In this document: in pieces, positions 1 through 8,289 of the stretch
Layout of the letters: the number at the start of each line of letters is the position of its first letter
How positions within the stretch are numbered: position 1 is the stretch's first letter
NCBI GenBank assembly: GCA_031261445.1
Contig: JAISJQ010000065.1
Coordinates: forward strand, 1-39,917
Reading direction: 5' to 3'
Origin: Oscillospiraceae bacterium
GTDB taxonomy: Bacteria > Bacillota > Clostridia > Oscillospirales > Acutalibacteraceae
Length of the DNA: 39,917 nt
Made by a program: the position numbers and the translations under genes
The notes under the pieces: generated by a model
The model's database searches: none
What the model saw: the letters and a program-made list of their open reading frames with translations, nothing else
What the model was told of the DNA's origin: nothing

Positions 1-58
1 GCTTGATGATGACTGCCGTAATCACGAGGATCAGGTAGAGCATAACCAATTCTGCCAT
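1..58 (-). CDS. Start of a very hydrophobic small protein (partial, runs off the left edge)
   Basis: Nineteen codons are visible, reading MAELVMLYLILVITAVIIK, which is the beginning of a membrane helix. The ATG at 58 has an excellent ribosome binding site (GGAGGTG, 65-71) six bases upstream, plus a consensus promoter and a structured leader, so it is very likely a real gene. The rest lies outside the window. A short hydrophobic N-terminus such as this is seen in KdpF-like and other single-helix membrane peptides, but nothing here decides the family. Confidence 0.6.
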   Translation of the reverse strand, partial: MAELVMLYLILVITAVIIK

Positions 59-64
59 AAGTAT

Positions 65-127
65 CACCTCCAGTCCTGATACAGGATGGGGCGACTGGAT
101 AAACCGCAACAGTCCCGAAAGACTGTT
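65..127 (-). promoter_or_regulatory. Structured leader with alternating CAGTC/GACTG arms over the ribosome binding site
   Basis: In the minus-strand leader, AACAGTC/GACTGTT form a perfect 7-bp hairpin (108-127, six-base loop). A second pair, CCAGTC (93-98) and GACTGG (70-75), form a 6-bp stem whose 3' arm overlaps the first bases of the ribosome binding site. Because the arms share the same CAGTC/GACTG core, they can pair in alternative ways, the usual layout of an attenuation or translation switch. No known riboswitch signature was recognised. Confidence 0.45.
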
Positions 128-171
128 CCTAGCACAACACGACTGTGTCACGCGCGTTGCCGCGCTGGAAG

Positions 172-200
172 ATTATAGCACAGTGCGCGGAAAATGTCAA
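172..200 (-). promoter_or_regulatory. Consensus sigma-A promoter, TTGACA-17-TATAAT
   Basis: Read on the minus strand, the -35 box TTGACA is at 195-200 and the -10 box TATAAT at 172-177, separated by exactly 17 bases, with TGTGC directly before the -10. Both hexamers match consensus perfectly. Transcription would begin near 165 and run left, giving a leader of about 107 bases before the ATG at 58. Confidence 0.85.
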
Positions 201-240
201 ATGCGTGCGCGGTGTGGTGTGGACAATCTGCGTTGTTTAT

Positions 241-412
241 ATGTAGGGGCGCACGTCCTCGCCTGTGCCCTGCGGGTATGCGCCCGCTGAACCCCGTAAA
301 CAAACCCTTTCTCCAGCGGGCGACCGGGGACGGTCGCCCCTACATCAACGCGCTGAACTCCACAAACACAGCGTTTTACAGCGGGCGAGCGCAGCTCGCC
401 CCTACAATTGGA
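241..412. repeat. Three GTAGGGGC palindromic repeat units
   Basis: The 59-547 gap has no convincing gene besides its two promoters and the leader. It contains one unit opening with GTAGGGGCGC (about 243-292) and two in the opposite orientation that end in CGCCCCTAC (about 315-343 and 381-409). Each is a stem whose inner arm differs (GGCGACC..., GGCGAGC...) attached to the constant GTAGGGGC/GCCCCTAC end. Confidence 0.75.
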
Positions 413-470
413 GTAATCAGAGGTTTCTATAGTTTATGAGACGCGCCGTGCGCACGCCTCGATTGGGCAC

Positions 471-499
471 TTGATTTTTTTTTGCATACGCAGTATAAT
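471..499 (+). promoter_or_regulatory. uvrA promoter, TTGATT-17-TATAAT
   Basis: TTGATT (471-476) and TATAAT (494-499) are separated by 17 bases. The transcript would start near 506, about 40 bases before the uvrA start. No SOS-type operator was recognised around it. Confidence 0.75.
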
Positions 500-547
500 A
501 AACGGTACGCTAGCGTTAAGTCTAACATCTAGAATGGGAGCTTCTCT

Positions 548-3445
548 GTGCAAAAAGACCTCACTGTGATTGGTGCTCGTGAGCACAACCTTAAGAACGT
601 CAGCCTGACCATCCCGCGCGATAAACTCGTGGTGTTCACGGGTTTGAGCGGTTCGGGCAAGTCGTCGCTGGCGTTTGATACCATCTACGCCGAGGGGCAG
701 CGCCGCTACGTGGAGTCCCTGAGCAGCTACGCGCGAATGTTTTTGGGGCAGATGGAGAAGCCCAACGTGGAGTCCATCGACGGGCTTTCCCCGGCCATCT
801 CCATCGACCAGAAGACCACCAGCAAAAACCCGCGCTCCACTGTGGGCACGGTCACGGAGATTTTTGACTACCTGCGCTTGCTCTATGCCCGCGTGGGTAC
901 GCCCCACTGCACCGAGTGCGGCCGGGAGATTGTGCGCCAGACCGTGGACGACATCGTGGCGAAGGTGCTTGCGCTCCCGGCGGGGACACGCCTGCAGATC
1001 CTTGCGCCCGTGGTGCGTGGGCGCAAGGGCGAGCACATGAAGGAGCTGGATGCCGCTCGCCGCGCCGGCTTTGTGCGCGTGCGCGTGGACGGCAGCGTCT
1101 ACGACCTGAGCGAGAACATCCCCGTGGACAAGAACTTGAAGCACACCATCGAAGTGGTGGTGGATAGATTGGTGCTGGGGGACGAAATCCGCGCACGTTT
1201 GGCGGAATCCATCGAGACGGCCACCGCGCTGAGCGATGGCATGATTATTGTGGACATCGTCTCGCGCGGCGGCGAAGAGACAGAGAATGTGGATGCCGCG
1301 CACGAGAAAAATCCCGGACAAAAGGCCGCCGTCTCGGCGAACGAGATGCTTTTTTCGCTCAACTATGTCTGTCCCGAACACGGCGTGTCCATCCCGGAGA
1401 TGAGTCCGCGCATGTTCTCGTTCAACAATCCCTACGGCGCGTGCCCCACCTGCTCTGGTCTGGCGCAGTTCATGAAGGCCGACCCCGAGCGCATCATGCC
1501 CAACCCCCGCCTGACCATTCGGCAGGGCGCGATTCGCGCCAGCGGCTGGACGCAGGCCGACGGCGGCACAATCGCCCAGATGTATCTGGAGGGGCTGGCG
1601 AAGCACTACGGCTTCAGCATGGACGTCCCCGTGCGCGAGTTGCCGCCCAGTGCGCTACAAGTGATTCTCTACGGCACGAAGGGCGAGAAAATCAAGATGA
1701 CGCGCTCCTCGGACTACGGGCGCGGATCGTATACCACCGACTTTGAGGGCATCGCTGCCAACCTAGAACGCCGCCACAAAGAGACCAACAGCGACTGGAT
1801 GCGCCAAGAGCTGGAGAGCTACATGGCGCTTGCGCCCTGCCCGGACTGCCACGGGCAACGCCTGCGCGAGGAATCGCTGGCGGTCACGGTGGGCGGGCTG
1901 AACATCATCGACTTCACGAACATGACCATCGTGAAGGCACGCGCGTTTTTGGAGACCTTAACGCTCTCCGCGCGGGAAGCGCAGATTGCCGAGCTGATCC
2001 TCAAGGAGATCCGCGAGCGCCTGACCTTCCTGAGCTCTGTGGGGCTGGATTACCTGACCCTAGCGCGGCCGGCGGGCACGCTTTCTGGCGGCGAGAGCCA
2101 GCGCATCCGTTTGGCCACGCAGATTGGCTCGTCCCTCATGGGCGTGCTGTATATTCTGGACGAGCCGTCCATCGGTCTGCACCAGAGCGACAACGCAAAG
2201 CTACTGGAGACCCTCAAACACCTGCGCGATTTGGGCAACACGCTCATCGTGGTGGAGCACGACGAAGAGACCATGCTGGCGGCGGATTATCTGGTGGACA
2301 TTGGTCCGGGCGCGGGCATCCACGGCGGCGAGATCGTGGCACAGGGCACGCCGCAGGAAGTCATGGCGGACGTCAATTCCATCACCGGGCGTTACCTGAG
2401 CGGGCGGGAGAAAATTGCCGTACCCACAACGCGCCGCAAGGGCAACGGACGCTTTTTGACCGTGCTAGGGGCGCGAGAGAACAACCTGCAGGACATCGAT
2501 GTGCGCATCCCGCTGGGCGCGTTTGTCTGCGTCACCGGGGTGAGCGGTTCGGGCAAGTCCTCGCTGGTCAACGAGATTCTCTATAAGAAGCTACAGGGCG
2601 CACTGAACAATGCCCGCACCAAACCCGGCGCGTACCGCGAAATGCAGGGCATTGCCGCGCTGGACAAGGTCATCGACATTGACCAAAGCCCCATTGGCCG
2701 CACGCCCCGCTCCAATCCGGCCACCTACACGGGCGTGTTCACGGACATCCGCGAGCTGTTCGCGCAGACGGCGGACGCCAAAATGAAGGGCTACAAGAGC
2801 AATCGCTTCAGCTTTAACGTGAAGGGCGGACGCTGCGAGGCCTGTCAGGGCGACGGCATTGTGAAGATTGAGATGCACTTCTTGCCGGATGTCTACGTGC
2901 CCTGTGAGCTGTGCCGGGGCGCACGCTATAACCACGAAACGCTGGCCGTGCACTACAAGGGCAAGACCATCTATGACGTGCTGGAGATGACGGTGGAGGA
3001 GGCGCTGGAATTCTTTGCGCCCATCCCCAAAATCGCGCGGAAAATCCAGACGCTCTATGACGTGGGGCTGGGCTACGTGAAGCTGGGACAGAGCGCCACA
3101 ACGCTCTCTGGCGGCGAGGCACAGCGCGTGAAGCTGGCCACGGAACTGGCACGCCGCGCCACGGGGCGCACCATCTATATCCTTGACGAGCCGACCACAG
3201 GCCTGCACACCGCCGACGTGCGCAAACTCATCGAGGTGCTGCAACGGCTGGTGGACACAGGCAACAGCGTATTGGTGATTGAGCACAACATGGACGTGAT
3301 TAAGATTGCCGACTGGGTGATTGACCTGGGCCCGCACGGCGGCGACCGAGGCGGTCAGATTGTGGCCGAAGGCACGCCCGAAGACGTGGCGCAGATAGAG
3401 GCCTCGCTGACGGGGCACTATTTGAAAAAGGTACTTTTGCAATGA
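548..3445 (+). CDS. uvrA: Excinuclease ABC subunit UvrA
   Basis: Damage-recognition ATPase of nucleotide excision repair, which loads UvrB at lesions. At 965 residues it is close to the usual family length (about 940-960). It shows two ABC modules: Walker [10 protein letters not shown] (about 32-40) and GVSGSGKSS (about 664-672), and signature motifs LSGGESQR (about 511) and LSGGEAQR (about 852). Zinc-binding cysteine pairs are visible as CPTC (near 299), CPDC (near 431), CEAC (near 763) and CELC (near 789). The start is a GTG with GGGAG upstream. uvrB and uvrC are not in the window, and the gene stands alone between repeat-filled gaps. Confidence 0.97.
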   Translation: MQKDLTVIGAREHNLKNVSLTIPRDKLVVFTGLSGSGKSSLAFDTIYAEGQRRYVESLSSYARMFLGQMEKPNVESIDGLSPAISIDQKTTSKNPRSTVGTVTEIFDYLRLLYARVGTPHCTECGREIVRQTVDDIVAKVLALPAGTRLQILAPVVRGRKGEHMKELDAARRAGFVRVRVDGSVYDLSENIPVDKNLKHTIEVVVDRLVLGDEIRARLAESIETATALSDGMIIVDIVSRGGEETENVDAAHEKNPGQKAAVSANEMLFSLNYVCPEHGVSIPEMSPRMFSFNNPYGACPTCSGLAQFMKADPERIMPNPRLTIRQGAIRASGWTQADGGTIAQMYLEGLAKHYGFSMDVPVRELPPSALQVILYGTKGEKIKMTRSSDYGRGSYTTDFEGIAANLERRHKETNSDWMRQELESYMALAPCPDCHGQRLREESLAVTVGGLNIIDFTNMTIVKARAFLETLTLSAREAQIAELILKEIRERLTFLSSVGLDYLTLARPAGTLSGGESQRIRLATQIGSSLMGVLYILDEPSIGLHQSDNAKLLETLKHLRDLGNTLIVVEHDEETMLAADYLVDIGPGAGIHGGEIVAQGTPQEVMADVNSITGRYLSGREKIAVPTTRRKGNGRFLTVLGARENNLQDIDVRIPLGAFVCVTGVSGSGKSSLVNEILYKKLQGALNNARTKPGAYREMQGIAALDKVIDIDQSPIGRTPRSNPATYTGVFTDIRELFAQTADAKMKGYKSNRFSFNVKGGRCEACQGDGIVKIEMHFLPDVYVPCELCRGARYNHETLAVHYKGKTIYDVLEMTVEEALEFFAPIPKIARKIQTLYDVGLGYVKLGQSATTLSGGEAQRVKLATELARRATGRTIYILDEPTTGLHTADVRKLIEVLQRLVDTGNSVLVIEHNMDVIKIADWVIDLGPHGGDRGGQIVAEGTPEDVAQIEASLTGHYLKKVLLQ

Positions 3446-3731
3446 ACAATTGCTTGCAGGTAATAACTAATAGTGAATAGTGAATAGGTGTTGGGGCTAT
3501 AAGGCGGGAGGCATGAGGAGACGCGCAGAACGTTGTGCAACAACCCTCACGCCTGTGTCCTCATCCTCACGCCTCGTAGGGGCGACCCTTGTGGTCGCCC
3601 TGGACTAGGGGCAGGGCACGCCCTACCCCTACGCACCTCATGCCTCATTCCTAATGCCTCCCACACCTGTCCATCAGGGCGACCACAAGGGTCGCCCCTA
3701 CAACCCTCATCCCTCACCCCTCATAGGCCGC
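3446..3731. repeat. Mixed dispersed repeats between uvrA and the M20 peptidase
   Basis: This stretch holds an AACAATTG remnant, a tandem GAATAGTGAATAG string (about 3471-3487), alternating ATGAGG/CTCATGCCTC strings, and GTAGGGGCGACCCTTGTGG units: one forward (about 3576-3602), one with a GTAGGGGTAGGGC-type arm (about 3606-3632), and one inverted (about 3677-3702). No terminator with a clear T-run was found for uvrA, and no gene is supported. Confidence 0.7.
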
Positions 3732-3760
3732 TTGCACGCTGTGGCAAAATCTGCTATAAT
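3732..3760 (+). promoter_or_regulatory. Promoter of the M20 peptidase gene, TTGCAC-17-TATAAT
   Basis: TTGCAC (3732-3737) and TATAAT (3755-3760), 17-base spacer, with TCTGC directly before the -10 (an extended -10 with TG one base upstream). Confidence 0.75.
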
Positions 3761-3836
3761 AGGCAAGACAAACATAAACATAGAAAAAATCTAGCCTCTA
3801 GTCTCTGAAATCTAGAATCTAGTCAAGGAGTTACCT

Positions 3837-5321
3837 ATGGAACTGTGGCAATATATCCTCTATGGCGTTGGCGCGTTGTTGTGCGCGTTTGTGGTGGTTA
3901 CGCTCATCCGTGCGGCGTTTTTCAACGAGAAGAAGCTCGATTTGCCGCCCCTGCCCGACGAGGACGTGGACGTAGATCGGGCACTGGAAAGCCTGAGCAG
4001 TGCCATCCAAATCCCCACCATCAGCTACCCCGAACACGAAAAAGTTGACTGGGCGCAGTTCGCCGCGTTCCGTGAATTTCTCGTGGAACGCTACCCGCGC
4101 ATTACCCAAACGCTCACGCGCGAACTGGTGGGCGAGGCCAGCGTGCTCTATCGCTGGGCGGGGACAGATCCCTCGCTCGACCCCATCGCGCTGCTCAGCC
4201 ACCAAGACGTTGTGCCCGTTACCCCCGGCACAGAGGGAGACTGGACGCACCCGCCCTTCAGCGGGCACAACGACGGCGAATTCCTCTGGGGGCGCGGCTC
4301 GCTGGACATGAAGAACCACCTCATCTGCGTGATGGAGGCGGTGGAAAAACTCATCGCCGAGGGCTTTACCCCCGCGCGTGACGTGTACCTGTGCTTCGGG
4401 CACGATGAAGAAGTCGTCGCGTCCGATGCCGCCGGGGCGAAGTCCATCGCCGAGCTACTCAAATCGCGGGGCATTCATCTGGACAGCGTCATTGACGAGG
4501 GCGGCGCGTGGCTCAAGGCCAACGTGCCCCATGTCCTCAACGACCGCTGGCTGGCGGGCATTGGCATCAGCGAAAAAGGCTACGTGGACTTTGAAATCAG
4601 CGTGGCGGCCAAGGGCGGGCACTCCTCCGCGCCGCCCAACCATTCCGCGCTGGGCGAGCTGGCGGTAGCGATTGCGGACGTGGAAAAACATCAGTTCAAG
4701 CCCAAACTCTTCCCGTTCATGACGCAGCTACTGGCGAACGTGGGGCGTGCGGGGACGTACCCCGTCAAGCTGCTCCTGTGCAACGTGTGGCTACTCAAGC
4801 CCGTCATCAAGGCGGTCATGCGGCGCATCCCCATGGCCGCGTGCATGGTGCGCACCACCACCGCCGCCACCATGGCCGAGGGTTCGCCCGCCTGCAACGT
4901 GCTGCCGCAAAAGGCGTCGGCCATCTTCAACTTCCGCATGATGCCCGGCACGACCATTGCGGACGTGGAACGGCATCTGCACCGCGTAATCCGCAACAAA
5001 AACGTGCAGATTCAGTTCGTGAAAGGCAAGGAGGCCTCGCCCTTTTCGCCCACGGATAGCCGCGCGTTCAAAGTGATGGCAGAGCTCTGTAAGCAGATGA
5101 ACGCCAACTCCATTGTCGCGCCGTACCTAGTGATGGGCGGCACGGACGCGTGCTTCTACGAGATTGTGTGCGAGAACGTCAACCGCTTTTCGCCGTTTGA
5201 AATCACGGCGGAACTCATGGGTTGCACCCACGCCACCAACGAGCGCATCCCCATCGCCACAGTCGGCGGCGGCGTTGCGTTCTTCAAGCGCTACATACGC
5301 AAATTAGCTAATAACGAATAG
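3837..5321 (+). CDS. Membrane-anchored M20 family metallopeptidase
   Basis: Zinc-dependent exopeptidase or deacylase of the M20 (ArgE/DapE/carboxypeptidase) superfamily, 494 residues. Residues 6-29 form one membrane helix, so the catalytic domain is anchored. The SHQDVVPV motif supplies H122 and D124, GRGSLDMKNH the bridging D157, and FGHDEEV the catalytic glutamate pair E191/E192. Near the C-terminus GGTDACF and GCTHATNERI match the family's closing zinc-ligand region. The N-terminal helix followed by the long family pattern resembles PM20D1/CPS1-type enzymes more than DapE. The ATG has AAGGAG seven bases upstream. The substrate cannot be read from the sequence. Confidence 0.9.
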   Translation: MELWQYILYGVGALLCAFVVVTLIRAAFFNEKKLDLPPLPDEDVDVDRALESLSSAIQIPTISYPEHEKVDWAQFAAFREFLVERYPRITQTLTRELVGEASVLYRWAGTDPSLDPIALLSHQDVVPVTPGTEGDWTHPPFSGHNDGEFLWGRGSLDMKNHLICVMEAVEKLIAEGFTPARDVYLCFGHDEEVVASDAAGAKSIAELLKSRGIHLDSVIDEGGAWLKANVPHVLNDRWLAGIGISEKGYVDFEISVAAKGGHSSAPPNHSALGELAVAIADVEKHQFKPKLFPFMTQLLANVGRAGTYPVKLLLCNVWLLKPVIKAVMRRIPMAACMVRTTTAATMAEGSPACNVLPQKASAIFNFRMMPGTTIADVERHLHRVIRNKNVQIQFVKGKEASPFSPTDSRAFKVMAELCKQMNANSIVAPYLVMGGTDACFYEIVCENVNRFSPFEITAELMGCTHATNERIPIATVGGGVAFFKRYIRKLANNE

Positions 5322-5530
5322 TGAATAGTGAATAGGTGTTGCCCGGATTGGTTGCGTTCGCGCCCTTCATGCCTGCATCCTGATTCCTACGAAACCACAG
5401 ATATGTGATCAACATGCACCCGTAGGGGCGCGCATTGCGCGTCCGCTGTGCGAAACACAGCGGACGCGGGAATCAGCGGGCGAGCGCAGAAAAGCCCCTA
5501 CACCTATTAACTATTCACTATATTAACTAC
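5322..5530. repeat. Dispersed repeats (GAATAGTGAATAG and GTAGGGGCG types)
   Basis: A GAATAGTGAATAGTGAATAG string lies directly after the peptidase stop and an inverted TAACTATTCACTATATTAAC copy lies before the next gene. Between them is a GTAGGGGCGCG unit (about 5422) and an inverted unit ending in GCCCCTAC (about 5479-5502). No separate promoter is obvious. Confidence 0.65.
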
Positions 5531-5552
5531 TACTTGAAAAGAGGCACTCCTT

Positions 5553-5957
5553 ATGCTCGAAATCCTAACAGCAAACATCCCTATCACCATTGCGGTGCTG
5601 GGACTGGCGATCTACTTTCTCGTGGTGTCAGTGATGTTCATCATCAGTCCCGTGAAGAATGCGGCCATGTTTGCCATGAAGCCCGACGGGCCTGCCGGCG
5701 TGACGGAAATTCGCGTGTACTACGGCGGCATTTCGTTTGCGCTGGGCTTTTTCCTGCTGTTCCTGTTCTCGCGCGGCTTGGGGGAATACGCCCTCATCGG
5801 CGGCTTGATTTTCGCGAACATTGTGTTCTTCACACGCTTCGTCTTCACCTTCGCGGACGGCGGCTGGAAGGAAAAATACACCAAACTGGCCATCCCTGTG
5901 GAGGCACTGTTCGTGGTGGCACTGTGGACGATGTTCATCCTCAGCCGGGTGCTGTAG
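5553..5957 (+). CDS. DUF4345-type small membrane protein
   Basis: 134 residues with four predicted membrane helices (about 8-31, 52-75, 79-100 and 112-133). The EIRVYYGGISFALG segment (near 50-64) matches the R-x-x-YGG-x5-G pattern of DUF4345 proteins, whose function is unknown. Three bases separate its stop from the following pseudouridine synthase, so the two genes are probably co-transcribed. The ATG has AGAGG upstream. Confidence 0.75.
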   Translation: MLEILTANIPITIAVLGLAIYFLVVSVMFIISPVKNAAMFAMKPDGPAGVTEIRVYYGGISFALGFFLLFLFSRGLGEYALIGGLIFANIVFFTRFVFTFADGGWKEKYTKLAIPVEALFVVALWTMFILSRVL

Positions 5958-5960
5958 TCC

Positions 5961-6905
5961 GTGCGCGAAATCACCATCCAGAGCGGCGACGCCGGGCGGC
6001 GTGCGGACGCCTTTTTGCGCCGCGAAATGCCCGCCCTGCCCAGTGGCTTGCTTTACCGTGCCTTGCGTTTGGGCAAAGTGAAGTGCGGCGGCAAAAAAGT
6101 CAAGCCAGAGCAGCGTTTGGCGGCAGGGGACGTGCTACAGATCTATCTGGAGGATGCGTTTTTCGCGCGGGAGGAGAGCCCGCGCGACTTCCTCCACGCC
6201 TCCCGTGCGCTCAGCGTTGTCTATGAAGACGACAACATTTTGGTGCTCGATAAGCCCGCTGGGCTGCTTTGCCATGCGGACGCGCACGAGTTTGTCGACA
6301 CGCTCATCGCCCGTGTCCAGCGGTATCTCTACGACAGCGGCGCGTGGAATCCAGACGCATCGGGCACGTTCACCCCGGCGCTGGCCAACCGCATCGATCG
6401 CAACACCTCCGGCTTGGTGCTGGCGGCCAAAACCGCTGAGGCACTGCGCATACTCTGCGCAAAAATCAAGGTGCACGAGATTGAAAAAATCTACCTCTGT
6501 CTTGCCACGGGCACGATTGAGCAGGACTTTGTGTGCGAAAACTACCTCGCCAAAAATGCCGACGAGAATTTTGTCAGCGTCCATAACACCCCCGGCGCTG
6601 GGCGCAAAACCGCCATCACGCACTTCCGCGTGCTCGCGCCCAGCGGCGGGAACACCCTGCTGGAGGCACGCCTTGTCACGGGGCGCACCCACCAAATCCG
6701 CGCACAGCTGGCGCACGTGGGGCATCCGCTGGTGGGGGACGGCAAGTACGGCCACGTGGGCGCGGACAAGCTGAAGAAGCAGTGCCTGTGCGCCTATCGT
6801 CTGCGCTTTGCGTTCAGCACGCCTGCGGGCATACTGGAAAATCTGCGCGACAAAGAACTACAGGCCAAAAACCCTTGGTTTTTGGCAATTAACAAAGAAC
6901 AATGA
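5961..6905 (+). CDS. RluA-family pseudouridine synthase
   Basis: Isomerises specific uridines in rRNA or tRNA to pseudouridine. 314 residues: an N-terminal S4 RNA-binding domain (about 14-65), then the catalytic domain with ANRIDRNTSGLVL, where D146 is the expected catalytic aspartate, and GRTHQIRAQLAHVGHPLVGD (about 231-250), the family's second signature. The first signature reads NRID rather than the common HRLD. The GTG start at 5961 lies three bases after the DUF4345 stop. Which of the RluA/C/D subfamilies and target base applies cannot be decided here. Confidence 0.92.
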   Translation: MREITIQSGDAGRRADAFLRREMPALPSGLLYRALRLGKVKCGGKKVKPEQRLAAGDVLQIYLEDAFFAREESPRDFLHASRALSVVYEDDNILVLDKPAGLLCHADAHEFVDTLIARVQRYLYDSGAWNPDASGTFTPALANRIDRNTSGLVLAAKTAEALRILCAKIKVHEIEKIYLCLATGTIEQDFVCENYLAKNADENFVSVHNTPGAGRKTAITHFRVLAPSGGNTLLEARLVTGRTHQIRAQLAHVGHPLVGDGKYGHVGADKLKKQCLCAYRLRFAFSTPAGILENLRDKELQAKNPWFLAINKEQ

Positions 6906-7165
6906 ACAATTGTTGGTGGGTGACAGATCCTGTAGGGGTAGGGCGCACCCTACCCGCAGGGCGACCACAAGGGTCGCCCCTACAATTCTTCTGCCCTCTG
7001 CCCTCACAGGCGGTGTAAGGTTCTGCGCCTTTACAGTTTTTCGACAAAGTAGACAACAGCGCCTCATCTCTCGCAGGTATGTAAAGTTCTAAACCTTTAC
7101 AGTTTTCGACAAGAGGCATGAGGTCAACAAACAATTGTTCATTGTTCTTTGTTAATTGTTAATTC
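6906..7165. repeat. Dispersed repeats plus a 33-base direct repeat pair
   Basis: The 315-base gap holds an AACAATTG string (6900-6911), a GTAGGGGTAGGGC unit and an inverted GGGCGACC...GGTCGCCCCTAC unit (about 6930-6984), then two imperfect direct copies of a GTAARGTTCT...CCTTTACAG...TCGACAA sequence (about 7014-7048 and 7080-7113), and an inverted TTGTTCATTGTTC string (about 7132-7162). No gene is supported. Confidence 0.6.
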
Positions 7166-7178
7166 ATAATAGCGCCTT

Positions 7179-7209
7179 GTGTACCATACATTGTAGGAGT
7201 ATCGTACAC
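7179..7209 (+). promoter_or_regulatory. Inverted repeat just upstream of the M19 dipeptidase ribosome binding site
   Basis: GTGTACCATAC (7179-7189) and GTATCGTACAC (7199-7209) pair over 10 of 11 positions around a nine-base loop, ending two bases before the ribosome binding site. It could be an operator or an mRNA hairpin. No matching known family was recognised. Confidence 0.4.
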
Positions 7210-7220
7210 GAGGAGGCTCT

Positions 7221-8144
7221 GTGCGCCTGTTTGATTTGCACTGTGATACGCTGGGGGAGTGCCTCGACCATGGGGGGACGCTGGCGCAGAGTCCGCACGC
7301 CGTGTCGCTCGCCATGCGCCCAGAGAGCTTTGCTCCGTGGGCGCAGGTGTTCGCGGTCTGGATACCCGAACATCTGCGCGGTGACGCGGCGTGGCAATAC
7401 TTTGTCCGCGCACACGTACGCTTTACGCGCGATGCACAGGACAATGCCGAGGTAATCGCGCACGTCACCGCCGCTGACCAGTTGGCGGCCGCGCACGAGA
7501 CGGGGCGTTGCGCCGCCATCCTCGCGGTGGAAAACGCCAGTGTGCTCGGCGGCGACTTGCGCCGCGTGGAGGCACTCGCACGCGCTGGTGTGCGCATCTT
7601 GACGCTGACCTGGAACGGCGAGAACGAAGCGGGCTTTGGGGCACTGGCCAACGCACGCGCGGGGCTGAAACCCTTTGGCCGCGCCCTTTTGCGGGAACTG
7701 GCGCAGTGTGGCATAGCGGCGGATGTTTCGCACCTAAACGAACCGGGCTTTTGGCAGGCACTCGATTCCGATGCGCAGATTCTCGCCAGTCACAGCGGGG
7801 CGTGTGCTGTGTTTGAGCACCCGCGCAACCTGCACGATGCGCAAATCCGCGCACTGGTGCAAAAAGACGCGCCCATCGGCCTGACTTTTGCCTACCCGTG
7901 CCGCCGCTTTGGGCGCAATGCTCGGCGGGACTTGCGGGCACTTACCCGCCACGCGGCGCACATGCTCGCGCTGGGCGCACACGACACGCTCTGTCTGGGC
8001 ACGGATTTTGACGGCACGCCGCCCCCGCGCGGCATGAGCACCTTCGCCGATTTGGCCCAGCTACACACCGCCCTGACCGCGCAGGGCATGGACGCCGATG
8101 CGATTTTCTATCGCAATGCGCTACGCTGGTTTGCTAGATTCTAG
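7221..8144 (+). CDS. Membrane dipeptidase (peptidase family M19)
   Basis: Zinc-dependent hydrolase of dipeptides, related to renal dipeptidase. The N-terminal FDLHCDT supplies the HxD zinc motif at the end of the first strand. AILAVENAS supplies the bridging glutamate, DVSHLNEPGFW and ASHSGACAV the later histidines, and LCLGTDFDGTPPP the family's C-terminal GSDFDG-like signature. At 307 residues it is normal for the bacterial family. The GTG start at 7221 has GAGGAGG upstream. It stands alone, so whether it acts in peptide scavenging is inference. Confidence 0.92.
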   Translation: MRLFDLHCDTLGECLDHGGTLAQSPHAVSLAMRPESFAPWAQVFAVWIPEHLRGDAAWQYFVRAHVRFTRDAQDNAEVIAHVTAADQLAAAHETGRCAAILAVENASVLGGDLRRVEALARAGVRILTLTWNGENEAGFGALANARAGLKPFGRALLRELAQCGIAADVSHLNEPGFWQALDSDAQILASHSGACAVFEHPRNLHDAQIRALVQKDAPIGLTFAYPCRRFGRNARRDLRALTRHAAHMLALGAHDTLCLGTDFDGTPPPRGMSTFADLAQLHTALTAQGMDADAIFYRNALRWFARF

Positions 8145-8221
8145 AGGCTAGATGCTGTAACTAAACGCTGGTGTGTTCTTTGAAGAAGACAGGTATGGAT
8201 GCAGAAATCTAACATCTAGAT

Positions 8222-8250
8222 TTGCACTCTGCGCGAAAATGTGCTAAAAT
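8222..8250 (+). promoter_or_regulatory. Promoter of the GPH symporter gene, TTGCAC-17-TAAAAT
   Basis: TTGCAC (8222-8227) and TAAAAT (8245-8250), 17-base spacer, TGTGC directly before the -10. It places the transcript start near 8257, which rules out the longer reading frame beginning at 8251 and supports the ATG at 8290. The region 8145-8221 also holds TCTAGA-rich repeat strings. Confidence 0.75.
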
Positions 8251-8289
8251 GTGCGAGGACAAAAGTTCACTTCGAGAGGAAGCGCACGC

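Noticed and set aside
434-1606. Long minus-strand open frame opposite uvrA
   Set aside because: Shadow of a GC-rich coding strand. The composition is His/Arg/Ala-rich with no family pattern, and uvrA is certain on the other strand.
3533-3808. Open frame between uvrA and the M20 peptidase
   Set aside because: It translates palindromic repeats and crosses the promoter; no ribosome binding site.
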